From the NCBI GenBank assembly GCA_041432705.1, contig JAPWAE010000003.1:124001-188000 (forward strand): a stretch of 64,000 bases of DNA, read 5' to 3'. Every line of letters starts with the position of its first letter. The first letter of the stretch is position 1. The position numbers were made by a program, and so were the translations under genes. The stretch is from Pauljensenia sp018375675 (GTDB lineage Bacteria > Actinomycetota > Actinomycetes > Actinomycetales > Actinomycetaceae). Below are positions 17,680 through 26,568 of the stretch, in pieces. The notes beneath the pieces were generated by a model. The model worked only from the letters and a program-made list of their open reading frames with translations. It was not told where the DNA came from and made no database searches.

Positions 17680-19968
17680 ATGTCCGAGCGTTCCGGCTCG
17701 TCCAGCGTCCCCACCGTGCGCGTCACCGAACCTAATCCCGTTCCCACCCGTCTGGGGGTTTTCCCATCGGGCGACGGTCTCGATGTCGCCGTGGTCGCCA
17801 GGGCAGCCTCCGGCGTGGACATGTGCATCTTCGACGAGGCCGGGGCTGAGACCCGCTTCGCACTGCTCGGCCCGAAGACCGGCATCTGGCATGGTCACAT
17901 CCCCGGATACGGTGCGGGCACCCGCTACGGTTTCCGCGTGCACGGCACCTGGGATCCGGACGGCGGTCAGTTCTACAACTCGCATAAGCTCCTCCTCGAC
18001 CCCTACGGCCGAGGCCTCGACGGCGTGGTGGACATGAAGCCTGCGGTCTACGCACACTCCGTGGATGAGGACCTCTACCCCTCCGAGTACCCCCTGCGTC
18101 GCTCCCCCCTCGACTCCGCGCCGTATATGCCGCGCTCGGTCGTCGTGGAGCCCTCCTTCCCGATCGCGCCGCAGCCTCACGTTCCGTGGGAGACCACCGT
18201 CATCTACGAGATCCACGTCAAGGGCTTCACGAAGAACATGCCCGGCGTGCCCGCGGAGCTGCGCGGCACCTACGCGGGCCTAGCTCACCCGGCCTCCGTG
18301 TCCTACCTGAAGGACTTGGGCATCACCGCCGTCGAGCTGCTGCCCGTCCATGCGAAGTGCGACGAGCCCTTCCTCACCGAACGAGGCCTGACGAACTACT
18401 GGGGCTACTCCACCCTCTCCTTCTTCGCCCCCGAGCCCTCCTACGCCACCGAGGCCTCACGCGAGCGCGGCGCCCAGGCGGTCGTCGACGAGTTCCGCGG
18501 CATGGTCTCGCTCCTGCACCAGGCGGGTATCGAGGTCATCCTCGACGTCGTCTACAACCACACGTGCGAGGGCGGCGACGCCGGTCCGTCCCTGTCCTGG
18601 CGCGGCCTCGACTCCGACATGTACTACCGTCACACCTCCTCGCGTCCGGTCCAGACGATCGACGTGACCGGCACGGGCAACACGGTCAACATGGATCATC
18701 CGAAGTCCATCCAGATGGTGATGGACTCGTTGCGCTACTGGGTGCGCGAGATGGGCGTGGATGGCTTCCGCTTCGACCTGGCGGCCACGCTCGGCCGTTT
18801 TTCGACGGGCTTCAGCCCCATGCACCCGCTCCTCATCGCGATGGCGACGGACGAGGTCCTGGCCCACTCGAAGCTGATCGCCGAGCCGTGGGACGTGGGT
18901 CCGGGCGGCTGGCAGACGGGTAACTTCCCCGTCCCCTTCTCCGAGTGGAACGACCACTACCGTGGCGCCCTGCGCAACTTCTGGCTCGCGGACGTGCGCG
19001 CCCAGGCCTCGGGCCATATCGTCTCCGGTCCCAACGATCTCGCGACCCGCCTGTCCGGCTCCCAGGACGTCTTCGAACACGGCCTGGGCCGTCTGCGCGG
19101 CCCCCGCGCGTCGATCAACTTCGTGACCGCCCACGACGGCTTCACACTCGCCGATCTGACCGCCTACGACCGCAAGCACAACACGGCAAACCTGGAGAAC
19201 AACCGCGACGGGTCGGACGACAACCGCTCGTGGAACCACGGCGTGGAGGGAACGCTTGCTTCGAACGGCACGCACCCGAGCGCCGACACCCCCTACGCGA
19301 TTCTCTCCGACATGACGATCGCTGACCTGCGGGCCCGCTCCCAGCGCAACATTCTGGCCACCATGTTCGTCTCTTCGGGTACACCGATGCTGACGGGCGG
19401 CGACGAGTTCGGCCGCACCCAGTACGGCAACAACAACGCCTACTGTCAGGACGACCCGATCTCCTGGGTCGACTGGGAGCTGGCCGAGAGTCAGCACGCG
19501 CAGATTGATGCCGTCTCCTGGCTGATCGCCCTGCGCAAGGCCCACCCGGTTCTGCGTCCCGACCGCTTCGCAACCGGCAGCCCTCGCAACGGTGACACGA
19601 TCGCCGACCTGTCCTGGTACACCACCCAGGGCACACCCATGCCGGACTACGGCTGGACGGACTGGCGCCACCGCACGTTCCAAATGCTGCGCTCGGGCGT
19701 GACGTGGGGTGACCGCGACGCGCTCATCATCATCAACGCGAACCTGGACAGCGCCGAGGTCACCCTGCCCGTAGGCCACGACCTGGACTGGCTCGTCGCC
19801 TACTCGACCGTGTGGGCCACTCCTGCAGAGGGCGGCGTCGGCTCCACGCTCGACCCTGCCGAGCTCTCCCTCGAGGTCGAGCACGTGAGCCCGCGTTCGA
19901 CGCTGACAATCGAGCCGCTCTCCGTCACCATCCTGCTCTCCGACGTGGCGTTCCAGCCCGAGAGCTGA
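17680..19968 (+). CDS. glgX: Glycogen debranching enzyme (GH13)
   Basis: Hydrolyses alpha-1,6 branches of glycogen limit dextrins (isoamylase-type, GH13_11), 762 residues. An N-terminal CBM48-like domain (about 25-135) precedes the TIM barrel. Conserved GH13 regions are DVVYNHTCEG, GFRFDLAA with nucleophile Asp366, IAEPWDVG with acid/base Glu402, and VTAHDGFTL with Asp486. The GlgX/TreX signature GGDEFGRTQYGNNNAYCQDD is visible. The start ATG follows AAGAAAGAGG. It is the first of three alpha-glucan genes in this segment (glgX, glgE, glgB). Confidence 0.94.
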   Translation: MSERSGSSSVPTVRVTEPNPVPTRLGVFPSGDGLDVAVVARAASGVDMCIFDEAGAETRFALLGPKTGIWHGHIPGYGAGTRYGFRVHGTWDPDGGQFYNSHKLLLDPYGRGLDGVVDMKPAVYAHSVDEDLYPSEYPLRRSPLDSAPYMPRSVVVEPSFPIAPQPHVPWETTVIYEIHVKGFTKNMPGVPAELRGTYAGLAHPASVSYLKDLGITAVELLPVHAKCDEPFLTERGLTNYWGYSTLSFFAPEPSYATEASRERGAQAVVDEFRGMVSLLHQAGIEVILDVVYNHTCEGGDAGPSLSWRGLDSDMYYRHTSSRPVQTIDVTGTGNTVNMDHPKSIQMVMDSLRYWVREMGVDGFRFDLAATLGRFSTGFSPMHPLLIAMATDEVLAHSKLIAEPWDVGPGGWQTGNFPVPFSEWNDHYRGALRNFWLADVRAQASGHIVSGPNDLATRLSGSQDVFEHGLGRLRGPRASINFVTAHDGFTLADLTAYDRKHNTANLENNRDGSDDNRSWNHGVEGTLASNGTHPSADTPYAILSDMTIADLRARSQRNILATMFVSSGTPMLTGGDEFGRTQYGNNNAYCQDDPISWVDWELAESQHAQIDAVSWLIALRKAHPVLRPDRFATGSPRNGDTIADLSWYTTQGTPMPDYGWTDWRHRTFQMLRSGVTWGDRDALIIINANLDSAEVTLPVGHDLDWLVAYSTVWATPAEGGVGSTLDPAELSLEVEHVSPRSTLTIEPLSVTILLSDVAFQPES

Positions 19969-20003
19969 CCCCTCTTCCATTCCCCCGTCACCCACACATT
20001 GGA

Positions 20004-20009
20004 TAGGAT
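20004..20009 (+). promoter_or_regulatory. -10 box of trpS (leaderless start)
   Basis: TAGGAT ends 6 nt before the trpS ATG (20016). No ribosome binding site precedes the ATG. The -35 region is not recognisable. Confidence 0.45.
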
Positions 20010-20015
20010 TCACGC

Positions 20016-21116
20016 ATGACTCGCAGTGAAGATGCCCTGGAAACCGCAACCTCCGATGCCTCGCTGGCCCGCTCGAAGGCCCGCAGCGCCGAGATCGACC
20101 TGGCGATCGACCAGGACCCCTCGCGTTTCCGGATTCTCACGGGCGACCGTCCGACGGGACATCTGCACCTCGGCCACTACTTCGGCACGCTGCGTAACCG
20201 CGTGCTGCTGCAGAACCGCGGGGTTGAGACCTGGGTTCTGGTCGCCGACTACCAGGTGATCACCGACCGCGACGGCGTGGGCCCGATCCGTGAGCGCGTC
20301 CTCGGCCTCGTCGCCGACTACCTGGCCGCGGGCATCGACCCCGAGCGCTCCACGATCTTCAACCACTCAGCGGTCCCGGCCCTCAACCAGCTGATGCTGC
20401 CTTTCCTCTCCCTGGTTACCGAGTCGGAGCTGCACCGCAACCCGACCGTGAAGGCTGAGCTGGAGGCGACCGAGGGCCGCGCCATGACGGGCCTCATGCT
20501 GACCTACCCGGTCCACCAGGCAGCCGATATCCTCTTCTGCAAGGCGAACATCGTGCCCGTGGGCCAGGACCAGCTCCCGCACCTGGAGCAGGCTCGCCTC
20601 ATCGCCCAGCGCTTCGACAAGCGCTACGGCCGCGCCACCCCCGAGCGCCCCGTGTTCCCCCGCCCCGAGGCCCTCCTCTCCGAGGTCCCGCTGCTGCTGG
20701 GCACGGACGGCCAGAAGATGTCGAAGTCGCGCGGCAATACGATCGAGCTTCGTATGACCGCGGACGAGACCGCAAAGATCCTCAAGAAGGCGAAGACCGA
20801 CGCCGAGCGCCGCATCACCTTCGATCCCGAGGGGCGCCCCGAGGTCTCCAACCTCCTCATGCTGGCCTCCCTGGCCACCGGCGAGGCCCCCGAGGCGATC
20901 GCGGACCGCATCGGAGACTCGGGTGCCGGCATGCTCAAGTCTCTCGTCACTGAGTCCCTCAACGAGATGCTCGCTCCCCTGCGCGCGCGCCGCGCCGAGC
21001 TCATCGCGAACGAGGACTACCTGCTGTCCATCCTGCACGCGGGCAACGAGCGCGCAAACGAACAGGCCGACCAGACCCTGTCCGAGGTCCGCACGGCCAT
21101 GCAGATGGTCTACTAA
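20016..21116 (+). CDS. trpS: Tryptophanyl-tRNA synthetase
   Basis: Class Ic synthetase that charges tRNA-Trp, 366 residues. The HIGH-equivalent is TGHLHLGHY (47-55) and the KMSKS motif is at 234-238 in GQKMSKSRGN. An N-terminal extension of about 35 residues precedes the catalytic fold (RILTGDRPTG). The start codon lies 6 nt after a -10 box with no Shine-Dalgarno sequence. No T-box or attenuator precedes it. A small membrane-protein gene follows after 31 nt. Confidence 0.96.
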   Translation: MTRSEDALETATSDASLARSKARSAEIDLAIDQDPSRFRILTGDRPTGHLHLGHYFGTLRNRVLLQNRGVETWVLVADYQVITDRDGVGPIRERVLGLVADYLAAGIDPERSTIFNHSAVPALNQLMLPFLSLVTESELHRNPTVKAELEATEGRAMTGLMLTYPVHQAADILFCKANIVPVGQDQLPHLEQARLIAQRFDKRYGRATPERPVFPRPEALLSEVPLLLGTDGQKMSKSRGNTIELRMTADETAKILKKAKTDAERRITFDPEGRPEVSNLLMLASLATGEAPEAIADRIGDSGAGMLKSLVTESLNEMLAPLRARRAELIANEDYLLSILHAGNERANEQADQTLSEVRTAMQMVY

Positions 21117-21147
21117 CCCATCACTCACTGCATCATTGGAGACAACT

Positions 21148-21366
21148 ATGGCCTACGACGAATACACCGAATATCCCGACGAGTCCGTCGGCTCGTGGAT
21201 GCTCACCCTCTTCGTGTGCGGCATCCCAGTGATCGGCGTCATCTACCTGCTGGTGCTCGCCTTCGGCTCCAGCGCCGCGCCGTCGAAGCGTAACTTCGCG
21301 CGCGCCGCGCTCATATGGTCTCTCATCGCCCTCGTGGTGACGTTCTTCTTCCGCATCTTGTCCTGA
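21148..21366 (+). CDS. Small two-helix membrane protein
   Basis: 72 residues, family not named. Two hydrophobic segments are predicted, at about 16-38 (GSWMLTLFVCGIPVIGVIYLL) and 50-70, joined by a short basic loop (APSKRNFARA). The acidic N-terminus (DEYTEYPDES) should face outward or be disordered. The start ATG is preceded by GGAGACAACT (GGAG 7 nt away). It is probably cotranscribed with trpS, 31 nt upstream, and ends before a terminator. Similar proteins with this layout are common in actinomycetes and uncharacterised. Confidence 0.75.
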   Translation: MAYDEYTEYPDESVGSWMLTLFVCGIPVIGVIYLLVLAFGSSAAPSKRNFARAALIWSLIALVVTFFFRILS

Positions 21367-21417
21367 GTGGCGATCGTCGCAGCGCTCAACAGCGGCAGCT
21401 GAGCATCTCGTTCACAG

Positions 21418-21460
21418 ACGGAGGGTAGTTCCTGGACATCCAGGGACTACCCTCCGTTGT
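21418..21460 (+). terminator. Terminator after trpS and the small membrane protein
   Basis: An 18-bp stem (21418-21435 with 21440-21457, one G-T pair) with an ACAT loop, followed by TGTTTCTGTT. Confidence 0.8.
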
Positions 21461-21550
21461 TTCTGTTGGAATTTTGCGCTTTCAAGCGACAGTTAAAATC
21501 TTGACAGATCATATGGACATCGTCTCCGATGCCGAGGCGTGGGCCTCACT

Positions 21551-21579
21551 TTCACGGGCGTGCATCCATAGGCTACTGT
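21551..21579 (+). promoter_or_regulatory. Promoter of glgE (leaderless)
   Basis: A -35 box TTCACG (21551-21556) and a -10 box TACTGT (21574-21579) with a 17-nt spacer. The chosen GTG start (21587) is 7 nt past the -10 box and has no ribosome binding site. Confidence 0.5.
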
Positions 21580-21586
21580 GGGTCCC

Positions 21587-23629
21587 GTGAGCGAGAAACT
21601 GTTGCCCCGTATCCCGATCATCGAAGTGTTCCCCGTCATCGAAGACGGCACGCTTCCCGCCAAGGCGACCGAAGGCGAGCCTTTCCCCATTCATGCGACC
21701 GTGTTCCGCGAAGGACACGACGCATTCGCCGCCGAGGCCGTCCTGCTGCGCCCGGACGGAGGTGAATACTCCCGCACCCGCATGGTCGACATTGCCCCCG
21801 GCCTGGACCGCTACGAGGCCTGGGTCGCCGCCGACACCCCCGGCGCCTGGTCCTTCCGCATCGACTCCTGGTCCGACCCCTACGCCACCTGGCGCCACGA
21901 CGCGACGGTAAAGGTCGGCGCCGGCGTCGACGTCGAGCTCATGCTCGAAGAGGGCGCCCTCCTCATGGAGCGCGCGGCCGAAGGCACCGCCTACGGCAAC
22001 CCCTCCCAGAAGCGTCCCCCGGCCTCGGACATTGACGTCCTGACCGACGCGGCGCGCCGCCTGCGCGACACGAGCCATTCCGCCCAGCAGCGCCTCTCCG
22101 CAGGCATCTCCTCGCGAGTCCGCCTCATCTTCCGCGACCACCCGCTGCGTGACCTGCTGGATTCCTCCCGCGTCTACCCGCTCGACGTGGCCCGCACGAA
22201 GGCCCTGGCGGGCGCGTGGTACGAGATCTTCCCGCGCTCGGCGGGTGCCTTCCAGCGCCCGGACGGCACGTGGGTCTCCGGCACGCTCGCGGGCGCCGCC
22301 AACGAACTGCCGCGCATTGCCGGCATGGGCTTCGATGTCGTCTACCTGACCCCGATCCACCCGATCGGCACAACGCACCGCAAGGGCAAGAACAACTCCC
22401 TGGAGGCCGCCCCCGGCGATCCGGGTTCGCCCTACGGCATCGGCTCCCCCGAGGGCGGCCACGATGCCATCCACCCCGAGCTCGGCGACTTTGCCGACTT
22501 CGACCGCTTCGTTGAGCGCGCCCGAGGCCTCGGCCTGGAGGTCGCTCTCGATCTGGCCCTCCAGTGCTCCCCCGACCACCCGTGGGTGAAGGAACATCCC
22601 GAGTGGTTCACGACCCGCGCCGACGGCACCATCGCGTACGCGGAGAACCCGCCGAAGAAGTACCAGGACATCTACCCCCTGAACTTCGACAACGACCCGG
22701 AGGGCATCTACCAGGCCGTGCGCGACGTCATCGAGCTGTGGATCAACCACGGCGTGACGATCTTCCGCGTCGACAACCCGCACACGAAGCCCATCCCCTT
22801 CTGGGAGCGCCTGCTGGCCGACATCAAGGCGCAGTACCCGGGCACGCTTTTCCTGGCCGAGGCCTTTACGCGCCCCGCCATGATGCGCACACTCGGTGCA
22901 ATCGGCTTCGACCAGTCCTACACGTACTTCGCGTGGAGGACTGCCAAGGAGGAAATCGAAGAGTACCTGCGTGAGGTCTCCGAAGACACGGCGCACCTCA
23001 TGCGCCCCGCCTTCTGGCCCACGACGCACGACATCCTCACCCCGCAGATGTGGGACGGCGGCACCGCGATCTTCGCGATCCGCGCGATGCTCGCCGCGCT
23101 GGGTGCGCCCACGTGGGGCATCTACTCCGGCTACGAATTCGTGGAGAACGAGCCGCGCGGCACCTACCAGGAGCCCAACGACAACGAGAAGTACGAGTTC
23201 CGCCCGCGCCGCTGGGAGGACGCCGAGCCGATCGGCATCTCGCGCCTGTTCACGCTGCTCAACGCCGCGCGAGCCAAGCACCCCGCGCTGCGCCAGCTCC
23301 ACCAGATCCGCATCCACCCGACCTCCTCGGATCGCCTCATCGCGTTCTCCCGTCAGATGCCCGGCAAGTTCACGTCGGACGGCAAACCCGACACCGTGAT
23401 CTGCGTGATCTCCCTGGATCCGCACCACGGCGTGGACGCCTCGGTTGAGCTCGATCTGGAGGCGATGGGCCTGGCCACCCCGGGTGGTCACATTACGGTC
23501 GTCGACGAGCTGGACGGACGCTCCTACGTGTGGGGCTCGTCCAACTGGGTGTCGCTGTCCCCCGTGACGCGCCTGGGCCACGTCTTCAAGGTCGAGCCCG
23601 CGCACTCTTCGCCCTGGGCACAGGCCTAA
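21587..23629 (+). CDS. glgE: Alpha-1,4-glucan:maltose-1-phosphate maltosyltransferase
   Basis: GH13_3 enzyme that extends alpha-1,4-glucan with maltose from maltose-1-phosphate; about 680 residues from GTG 21587. The nucleophile is Asp396 (FRVDNPHTKP), the acid/base Glu425 (LAEAFTRP) and the third carboxylate Asp482 (TTHDIL). These are within two positions of the characterised Streptomyces enzyme. The family insertion ENPPKKYQDIYPLNFD is present. The start is chosen for its position relative to the -10 box; GTG 21578 is the only near alternative. glgB follows after a hairpin and its own promoter region. TreS and the maltokinase, which usually supply maltose-1-phosphate, are not in the window. 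Confidence 0.95.
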   Translation: MSEKLLPRIPIIEVFPVIEDGTLPAKATEGEPFPIHATVFREGHDAFAAEAVLLRPDGGEYSRTRMVDIAPGLDRYEAWVAADTPGAWSFRIDSWSDPYATWRHDATVKVGAGVDVELMLEEGALLMERAAEGTAYGNPSQKRPPASDIDVLTDAARRLRDTSHSAQQRLSAGISSRVRLIFRDHPLRDLLDSSRVYPLDVARTKALAGAWYEIFPRSAGAFQRPDGTWVSGTLAGAANELPRIAGMGFDVVYLTPIHPIGTTHRKGKNNSLEAAPGDPGSPYGIGSPEGGHDAIHPELGDFADFDRFVERARGLGLEVALDLALQCSPDHPWVKEHPEWFTTRADGTIAYAENPPKKYQDIYPLNFDNDPEGIYQAVRDVIELWINHGVTIFRVDNPHTKPIPFWERLLADIKAQYPGTLFLAEAFTRPAMMRTLGAIGFDQSYTYFAWRTAKEEIEEYLREVSEDTAHLMRPAFWPTTHDILTPQMWDGGTAIFAIRAMLAALGAPTWGIYSGYEFVENEPRGTYQEPNDNEKYEFRPRRWEDAEPIGISRLFTLLNAARAKHPALRQLHQIRIHPTSSDRLIAFSRQMPGKFTSDGKPDTVICVISLDPHHGVDASVELDLEAMGLATPGGHITVVDELDGRSYVWGSSNWVSLSPVTRLGHVFKVEPAHSSPWAQA

Positions 23630-23635
23630 CGAGGC

Positions 23636-23677
23636 TCGTGCGCCCGGCGCTACCACGTCACCGCGCCGGGCGCACGA
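23636..23677 (+). terminator. Hairpin after glgE
   Basis: A perfect 15-bp stem (23636-23650 with 23663-23677) 7 nt after the glgE stop codon, with a 12-nt loop. There is no T-run, so it may terminate weakly or protect the 3' end. Confidence 0.6.
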
Positions 23678-23753
23678 CACCCCTCCACAACCCCCGCCAA
23701 TATGAGACCCGGCTCCCTTTTTTGCCGGTCAGACGTTAGACTAATCAACACCA

Positions 23754-23771
23754 GTGAACTGAGCGGTTCAC
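23754..23771 (+). promoter_or_regulatory. Inverted repeat upstream of glgB
   Basis: GTGAAC (23754-23759) and GTTCAC (23766-23771) form a perfect 6-bp inverted repeat between a possible -10 box TAGACT (23737-23742) and the ribosome binding site GGAGTAAGGA. The position would suit a repressor site or a leader hairpin. Confidence 0.35.
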
Positions 23772-23793
23772 CCTTCTGGAGTAAGGAACATCC

Positions 23794-25989
23794 ATGAGCT
23801 TCGAACTTACGCCGATCCCGGTCAATGACGACATTCTCGACGCCGTTGCCTCAGGCTCCTACTACTCGCCCCACTCTGTGCTGGGCGCCCACCTCGGTGA
23901 CGACGGTGTCACCATCCGAGTCGTCGCGCACCTGGCCGACGCGGTCGACATCATCACCCCCACCGGCGCCTACGCTGCGACGCACGAGCGCGGCGGCATC
24001 TGGGTCGCGGCCCTGCCCGGCAAGGAGATCACCGCCTACCGCGTGTCCGTCACCTATGGCGAGGACACGATCGTGCGCGACGATCCCTACCGTTACCTGC
24101 CGACCCTGGGCGAGATGGACACCTACCTGATCTCCGAGGGCCGCCATGAGGACCTGTGGAAGGTTCTGGGCGCGCACGTGAAGACCTACACCGACGAGCT
24201 GGGTGAGACCACCGGTACCGCATTCGCCGTGTGGGCCCCCAACGCCCGCGCCGTGCGCGTCGTCGGCGAGTTCAACTACTGGGACGGCACGCAGACCTCC
24301 ATGCGTTCGCTGGGTTCATCCGGCGTGTGGGAGATCTTCGTTCCCGAGGTCGGCGTTGGCGCCCGCTACAAGTTCGAGATCCAGGGCCCCGGCGGCAACT
24401 GGTTCGAGAAGGCCGACCCGGTGGCCCGCGCCACCGAGATTCCCCCGGCCACGGCCTCGGTCGTCACCGACTACTTCCACGAGTGGAGCGACCAGGAGTG
24501 GATGCAGGCGCGCCGTGAGCGCAACGTCCACGACGGCCCGATGTCCATCTACGAGGTCCACGCGGGCTCCTGGCGTCAGGGCCTGGGCTACCGCGAGCTG
24601 GCCGACGAGCTGGTCCCCTACGTCAAGCAGATGGGCTTCACGCACGTGGAGTTCATGCCGCTGGCCGAGCACCCCTTCGGTGGCTCGTGGGGCTACCAGG
24701 TGACCTCCTACTACGCGCCCTCCTCGCGCTACGGCACCCCGGACGACTTCCGCTACCTGGTGGACGCTTTCCACCGCGAGGGCATCGGCGTCATCCTGGA
24801 CTGGGTCCCCGCCCACTTCCCCAAGGATGACTTCGCGCTGGCTCGCTTCGACGGCACCCCGCTGTACGAGGACCCGGACCCGCTGCGCGGCGAGCACCCC
24901 GACTGGGGCACCTACGTCTTCAACTTCGGCCGCCGCGAGGTGCGTAACTTCCTGGTCGCCAACGCCCTGTACTGGCTCGAGGACTTCCACATCGACGGCC
25001 TGCGCGTCGACGCCGTGGCCTCGATGCTGTACCTGGATTACTCGCGCAAGGACGGCCAGTGGCGTCCCAACCAGTACGGTGGCCGCGAGAACCTGGAGGC
25101 CATCGAGTTCATCCAGGAAGCCAACGCGACCGCGTACCGTCGTCACCCCGGCATCATCATGATCGCCGAGGAGTCCACGGCATGGCCCGGCGTGACCGCC
25201 CCGACTTCCGGCGGCGGCCTCGGCTACGGCATGAAGTGGAACATGGGCTGGATGAACGACACCCTGCGCTACCTGAGCGAGGATCCGGTCAACCGACGCT
25301 GGCACCACGGCGAGCTCACCTTCTCGCTGGTCTACGCCTTCTCAGAGAACTACGTGCTGCCGCTGTCGCACGACGAGGTTGTGCACGGCAAGGGCTCGCT
25401 CATCTCGAAGATGCCCGGCGACAAGTGGCAGCGCCTCGCGGGCCTGCGTTCGCTGTACGCCTACCAGTGGAGCCACCCGGGCAAGCAGCTCCTCTTCATG
25501 GGCCAGGAGATCGCCCAGGAGCAGGAGTGGAACGAGTCCTACTCCCTCGACTGGTGGCTGCTGGATCAGGAGGGCCACGCCGGCGTCGCCGCTCTGGTGG
25601 AGCGCCTCAACAAGATCTACGCGTCCTCCCCCGCCATGTGGGACGACGACTACACGGGCTTCGAGTGGATCGACGCCTCGGACGGCGACCACAACCTCAT
25701 CTCCTACCTGCGTAAGGGCTCGGACGATGCAGGCAACCGCGAGGTCGTCGTGTGCATCTCGAACTTCGCCGGCAACCCGCACGAGGGCTACCGCGTAGGC
25801 CTGCCCTTCGGCGGCGAGTGGGTCGAGATCCTGAACACCGACTCCGAGGAGTTCGGCGGCTCAGGCGTCGTCAACGTCGGCACGATCATCGCCGAGGACA
25901 CGCCGTGGAACGGCCGCCCGGTCTCCGCGTCGCTGCGCGTGCCGCCGCTGGGCGCCGTGTGGCTGGTGCCCGCCTCGCAGGTGCGCTGA
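23794..25989 (+). CDS. glgB: 1,4-alpha-glucan branching enzyme
   Basis: Forms alpha-1,6 branches in glycogen (GH13_9), 731 residues. An N-terminal CBM48 pair (about 20-225) precedes the barrel. Catalytic residues are Asp406 (GLRVDAVASMLYLDYSR), Glu459 (IAEESTAWPG) and Asp527 (PLSHDEVVHGKGSL), one position from the E. coli enzyme. The C-terminal beta domain ends in GAVWLVPASQVR. The ATG has GGAGTAAGGA upstream. With GlgE it makes the branched glucan that GlgX debranches. Its last ~55 nt plus terminator are duplicated about 915 nt downstream. Confidence 0.97.
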   Translation: MSFELTPIPVNDDILDAVASGSYYSPHSVLGAHLGDDGVTIRVVAHLADAVDIITPTGAYAATHERGGIWVAALPGKEITAYRVSVTYGEDTIVRDDPYRYLPTLGEMDTYLISEGRHEDLWKVLGAHVKTYTDELGETTGTAFAVWAPNARAVRVVGEFNYWDGTQTSMRSLGSSGVWEIFVPEVGVGARYKFEIQGPGGNWFEKADPVARATEIPPATASVVTDYFHEWSDQEWMQARRERNVHDGPMSIYEVHAGSWRQGLGYRELADELVPYVKQMGFTHVEFMPLAEHPFGGSWGYQVTSYYAPSSRYGTPDDFRYLVDAFHREGIGVILDWVPAHFPKDDFALARFDGTPLYEDPDPLRGEHPDWGTYVFNFGRREVRNFLVANALYWLEDFHIDGLRVDAVASMLYLDYSRKDGQWRPNQYGGRENLEAIEFIQEANATAYRRHPGIIMIAEESTAWPGVTAPTSGGGLGYGMKWNMGWMNDTLRYLSEDPVNRRWHHGELTFSLVYAFSENYVLPLSHDEVVHGKGSLISKMPGDKWQRLAGLRSLYAYQWSHPGKQLLFMGQEIAQEQEWNESYSLDWWLLDQEGHAGVAALVERLNKIYASSPAMWDDDYTGFEWIDASDGDHNLISYLRKGSDDAGNREVVVCISNFAGNPHEGYRVGLPFGGEWVEILNTDSEEFGGSGVVNVGTIIAEDTPWNGRPVSASLRVPPLGAVWLVPASQVR

Positions 25990-26039
25990 CGCCGTAGGCT
26001 GATACGACGAGGCCGGAGCAGGGATTCCTGCTCCGGCCT
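25934..26039 (+). repeat. glgB 3' end and terminator, copy 1
   Basis: These 106 nt (the last 56 nt of glgB including the stop, plus the terminator) recur at 26849-26954 with roughly 87% identity and one single-base indel, by hand alignment. The reading frame of the glgB tail is kept in both. Confidence 0.85.
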
Positions 26040-26046
26040 TAGTCGT
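26004..26046 (+). terminator. Terminator of glgB
   Basis: A perfect 13-bp stem AGGCCGGAGCAGG (26010-26022) with its complement (26027-26039) and a GATT loop. An outer ACGAC/GTCGT pair (26004-26008, 26042-26046) extends it past a small bulge. Confidence 0.8.
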
Positions 26047-26097
26047 TGCGTTGTCGGTGCGTGCGTGCAAGGCTGCGACGGTCTGAGCGGGCGGCGT

Positions 26098-26268
26098 TTA
26101 GAAGCCCGCCCTCCCCCGGTCGATCTGCCCTTGGAGCTTGATCAGTTCGCGCCTGGCCTCCGGGTCAGCCTCGCGGTTGATCTTCTTCGTCAGTTCGTTG
26201 TGCGTGGAATGCCATCCGTACCACACGACGACTACAACGAAGACGGTAGCAATAATTAACCACTTCAC
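26098..26268 (-). CDS. 56-residue single-pass membrane protein (candidate immunity or partner protein)
   Basis: A gene too short for routine calling. It starts at GTG 26268, with GAGGGGG about 11 nt upstream inside the end of the preceding gene, and stops at TAA 26098. The protein is one N-terminal transmembrane helix (KWLIIATVFVVVVWYGW, about 2-18) followed by a charged, helical cytoplasmic tail (about 24-56) rich in Lys, Arg and Glu. It begins 5 nt after the stop of the secreted four-cysteine peptide gene, so the two are translated together. A tiny membrane protein directly after a small secreted peptide is the usual layout of a bacteriocin and its immunity protein. That role is inferred from arrangement only. 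Confidence 0.6.
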   Translation of the reverse strand: MKWLIIATVFVVVVVWYGWHSTHNELTKKINREADPEARRELIKLQGQIDRGRAGF

Positions 26269-26273
26269 CTATT

Positions 26274-26531
26274 TTACCCCCTCGAACCATAGCCCAACCA
26301 AGCCAAGCATCGCGCAATCTGGTAATCCTCATGAGGACGATTCCAGATGTTATGGCATGTCCACTCATTGGGGTACCAGTCGACGCAGTGTCCACTCTCT
26401 GAGTAGTACGCGCAGTTCTTCAGAGTGCCGAGAGGCGAAGCAGCATACACCGAAGCGCTCGTCGGCGCAACAACGCCCATCATGCCCACGACAAGAAAAA
26501 GACTGACGAACGGACGCATTTTTGTTTTCAT
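26274..26531 (-). CDS. Small secreted four-cysteine peptide
   Basis: 85 residues from ATG 26531, chosen because AAGAAGGG lies 9 nt upstream; an in-frame ATG 33 nt earlier lacks this. A signal peptide is clear: MKTKMRP, hydrophobic core (FVSLFLVVGMMGVV), then likely cleavage near VYAA-SP (about residue 31). The mature ~54 residues hold four cysteines (NCAYY, GHCVDW, TCHN, RCLAW), allowing two disulfides. It also has four Trp and five Tyr, and roughly balanced charge. No family recognised. Codon use and base composition are more AT-rich than the flanking genes. It is followed at once by a 56-residue membrane-protein gene. Bacteriocin, signalling peptide or enzyme inhibitor are all possible. Confidence 0.65.
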   Translation of the reverse strand: MKTKMRPFVSLFLVVGMMGVVAPTSASVYAASPLGTLKNCAYYSESGHCVDWYPNEWTCHNIWNRPHEDYQIARCLAWLGYGSRG

Positions 26532-26568
26532 GTTAGACAACCCTTCTTCGGACCTCATTGTCACTTTT

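Noticed and set aside
19969..20015. T-box or attenuator upstream of trpS
   Set aside because: Only 47 nt separate glgX and trpS and a -10 box lies 6 nt from the ATG, leaving no leader.
18457..20049. Minus-strand open frame (530 codons) opposite glgX
   Set aside because: Shadow of glgX, no motif, no start signal.
21501..21506. Consensus TTGACA as the glgE -35 box
   Set aside because: No acceptable -10 box lies 16-19 nt downstream, and a better-placed promoter precedes the chosen start.
21509..23680. Long open frame on the minus strand opposite glgE
   Set aside because: Antisense shadow of glgE; the glgE frame carries all catalytic motifs at expected positions.
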